A stretch of 41,932 nucleotides of DNA from Azonexaceae bacterium (GTDB lineage Bacteria; Pseudomonadota; Gammaproteobacteria; Burkholderiales; Rhodocyclaceae). Shown one piece after another: positions 41,916 through 41,932 of this stretch. The stretch is taken from the NCBI GenBank assembly GCA_013335535.1, contig JAAXVL010000022.1:1-41932 (forward strand), given 5' to 3'. The translations under genes were made by a program, and so were the position numbers. Each line of letters starts with the position of its first letter. Positions within the stretch are counted from its first letter, which is position 1. The notes beneath the pieces are model-generated. The model saw only the letters and a list, made by a program, of their open reading frames with translations. It was not told where the DNA came from and ran no database searches.

Positions 41916-41932
41916 TTCTCTTGTGTCTTATA

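Overview
The window is a GC-rich chromosomal segment from a betaproteobacterium, most likely of the Rhodocyclales (Dechloromonas/Azonexus type). This rests on gene order and protein style: a PEP-CTERM protein, smc-zipA-ligA in one run, and an rpsB-tsf-pyrH-frr-uppS-cdsA-dxr-rseP-bamA-skp-lpxD-fabZ-lpxA-lpxB-rnhB run. The genus is an inference. Almost everything is housekeeping. I found no tRNA, rRNA, CRISPR array, insertion sequence or phage gene, and no convincing new multi-gene system.

Layout. Positions 1-1417 are visibly more AT-rich and gene-poor, and hold one orphan PEP-CTERM sorting-signal protein. Next comes a minus-strand trio: a tandem universal stress protein, a guanine-deaminase-like enzyme and a small unknown protein (3132 down to 1418). 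Divergent from it, from 3388 to 13435, is a tight run of smc, zipA, ligA, galU, hpt, a methyltransferase and an S-methyl-5'-thioinosine phosphorylase-like enzyme, with starts and stops touching or overlapping. It converges on a minus-strand map-glnD pair, with a long inverted repeat between. A lone rfbD follows, divergent from map.

From an extended -10 promoter near 17894, a long plus-strand cluster (18057-32793) makes ribosomal protein S2, EF-Ts, UMP kinase, ribosome recycling factor, then enzymes for undecaprenyl-PP, CDP-diacylglycerol and isoprenoid precursors, RseP, the outer-membrane assembly factors BamA and Skp, lipid A synthesis (LpxD, FabZ, LpxA, LpxB), RNase HII and a SpoU-family RNA methyltransferase. 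It thus joins translation to envelope building.

The last part (32902-41915) is all minus strand and reads as a three-carbon metabolism block: an FAD/Fe-S D-lactate dehydrogenase, a lactate permease, a universal stress protein, PEP carboxylase and the PEP synthase regulator PpsR. Together these would import lactate, oxidise it to pyruvate, control pyruvate-to-PEP conversion (PEP synthase itself is not here) and carboxylate PEP to oxaloacetate.

Most worth a second look: an apparent degenerate second copy of a helix-hairpin-helix segment in the unusually long LigA; a hairpin at the predicted 5' end of the rpsB mRNA; the Hpt plus thioinosine phosphorylase pairing with an unassigned methyltransferase between them; and several strong inverted repeats between genes.
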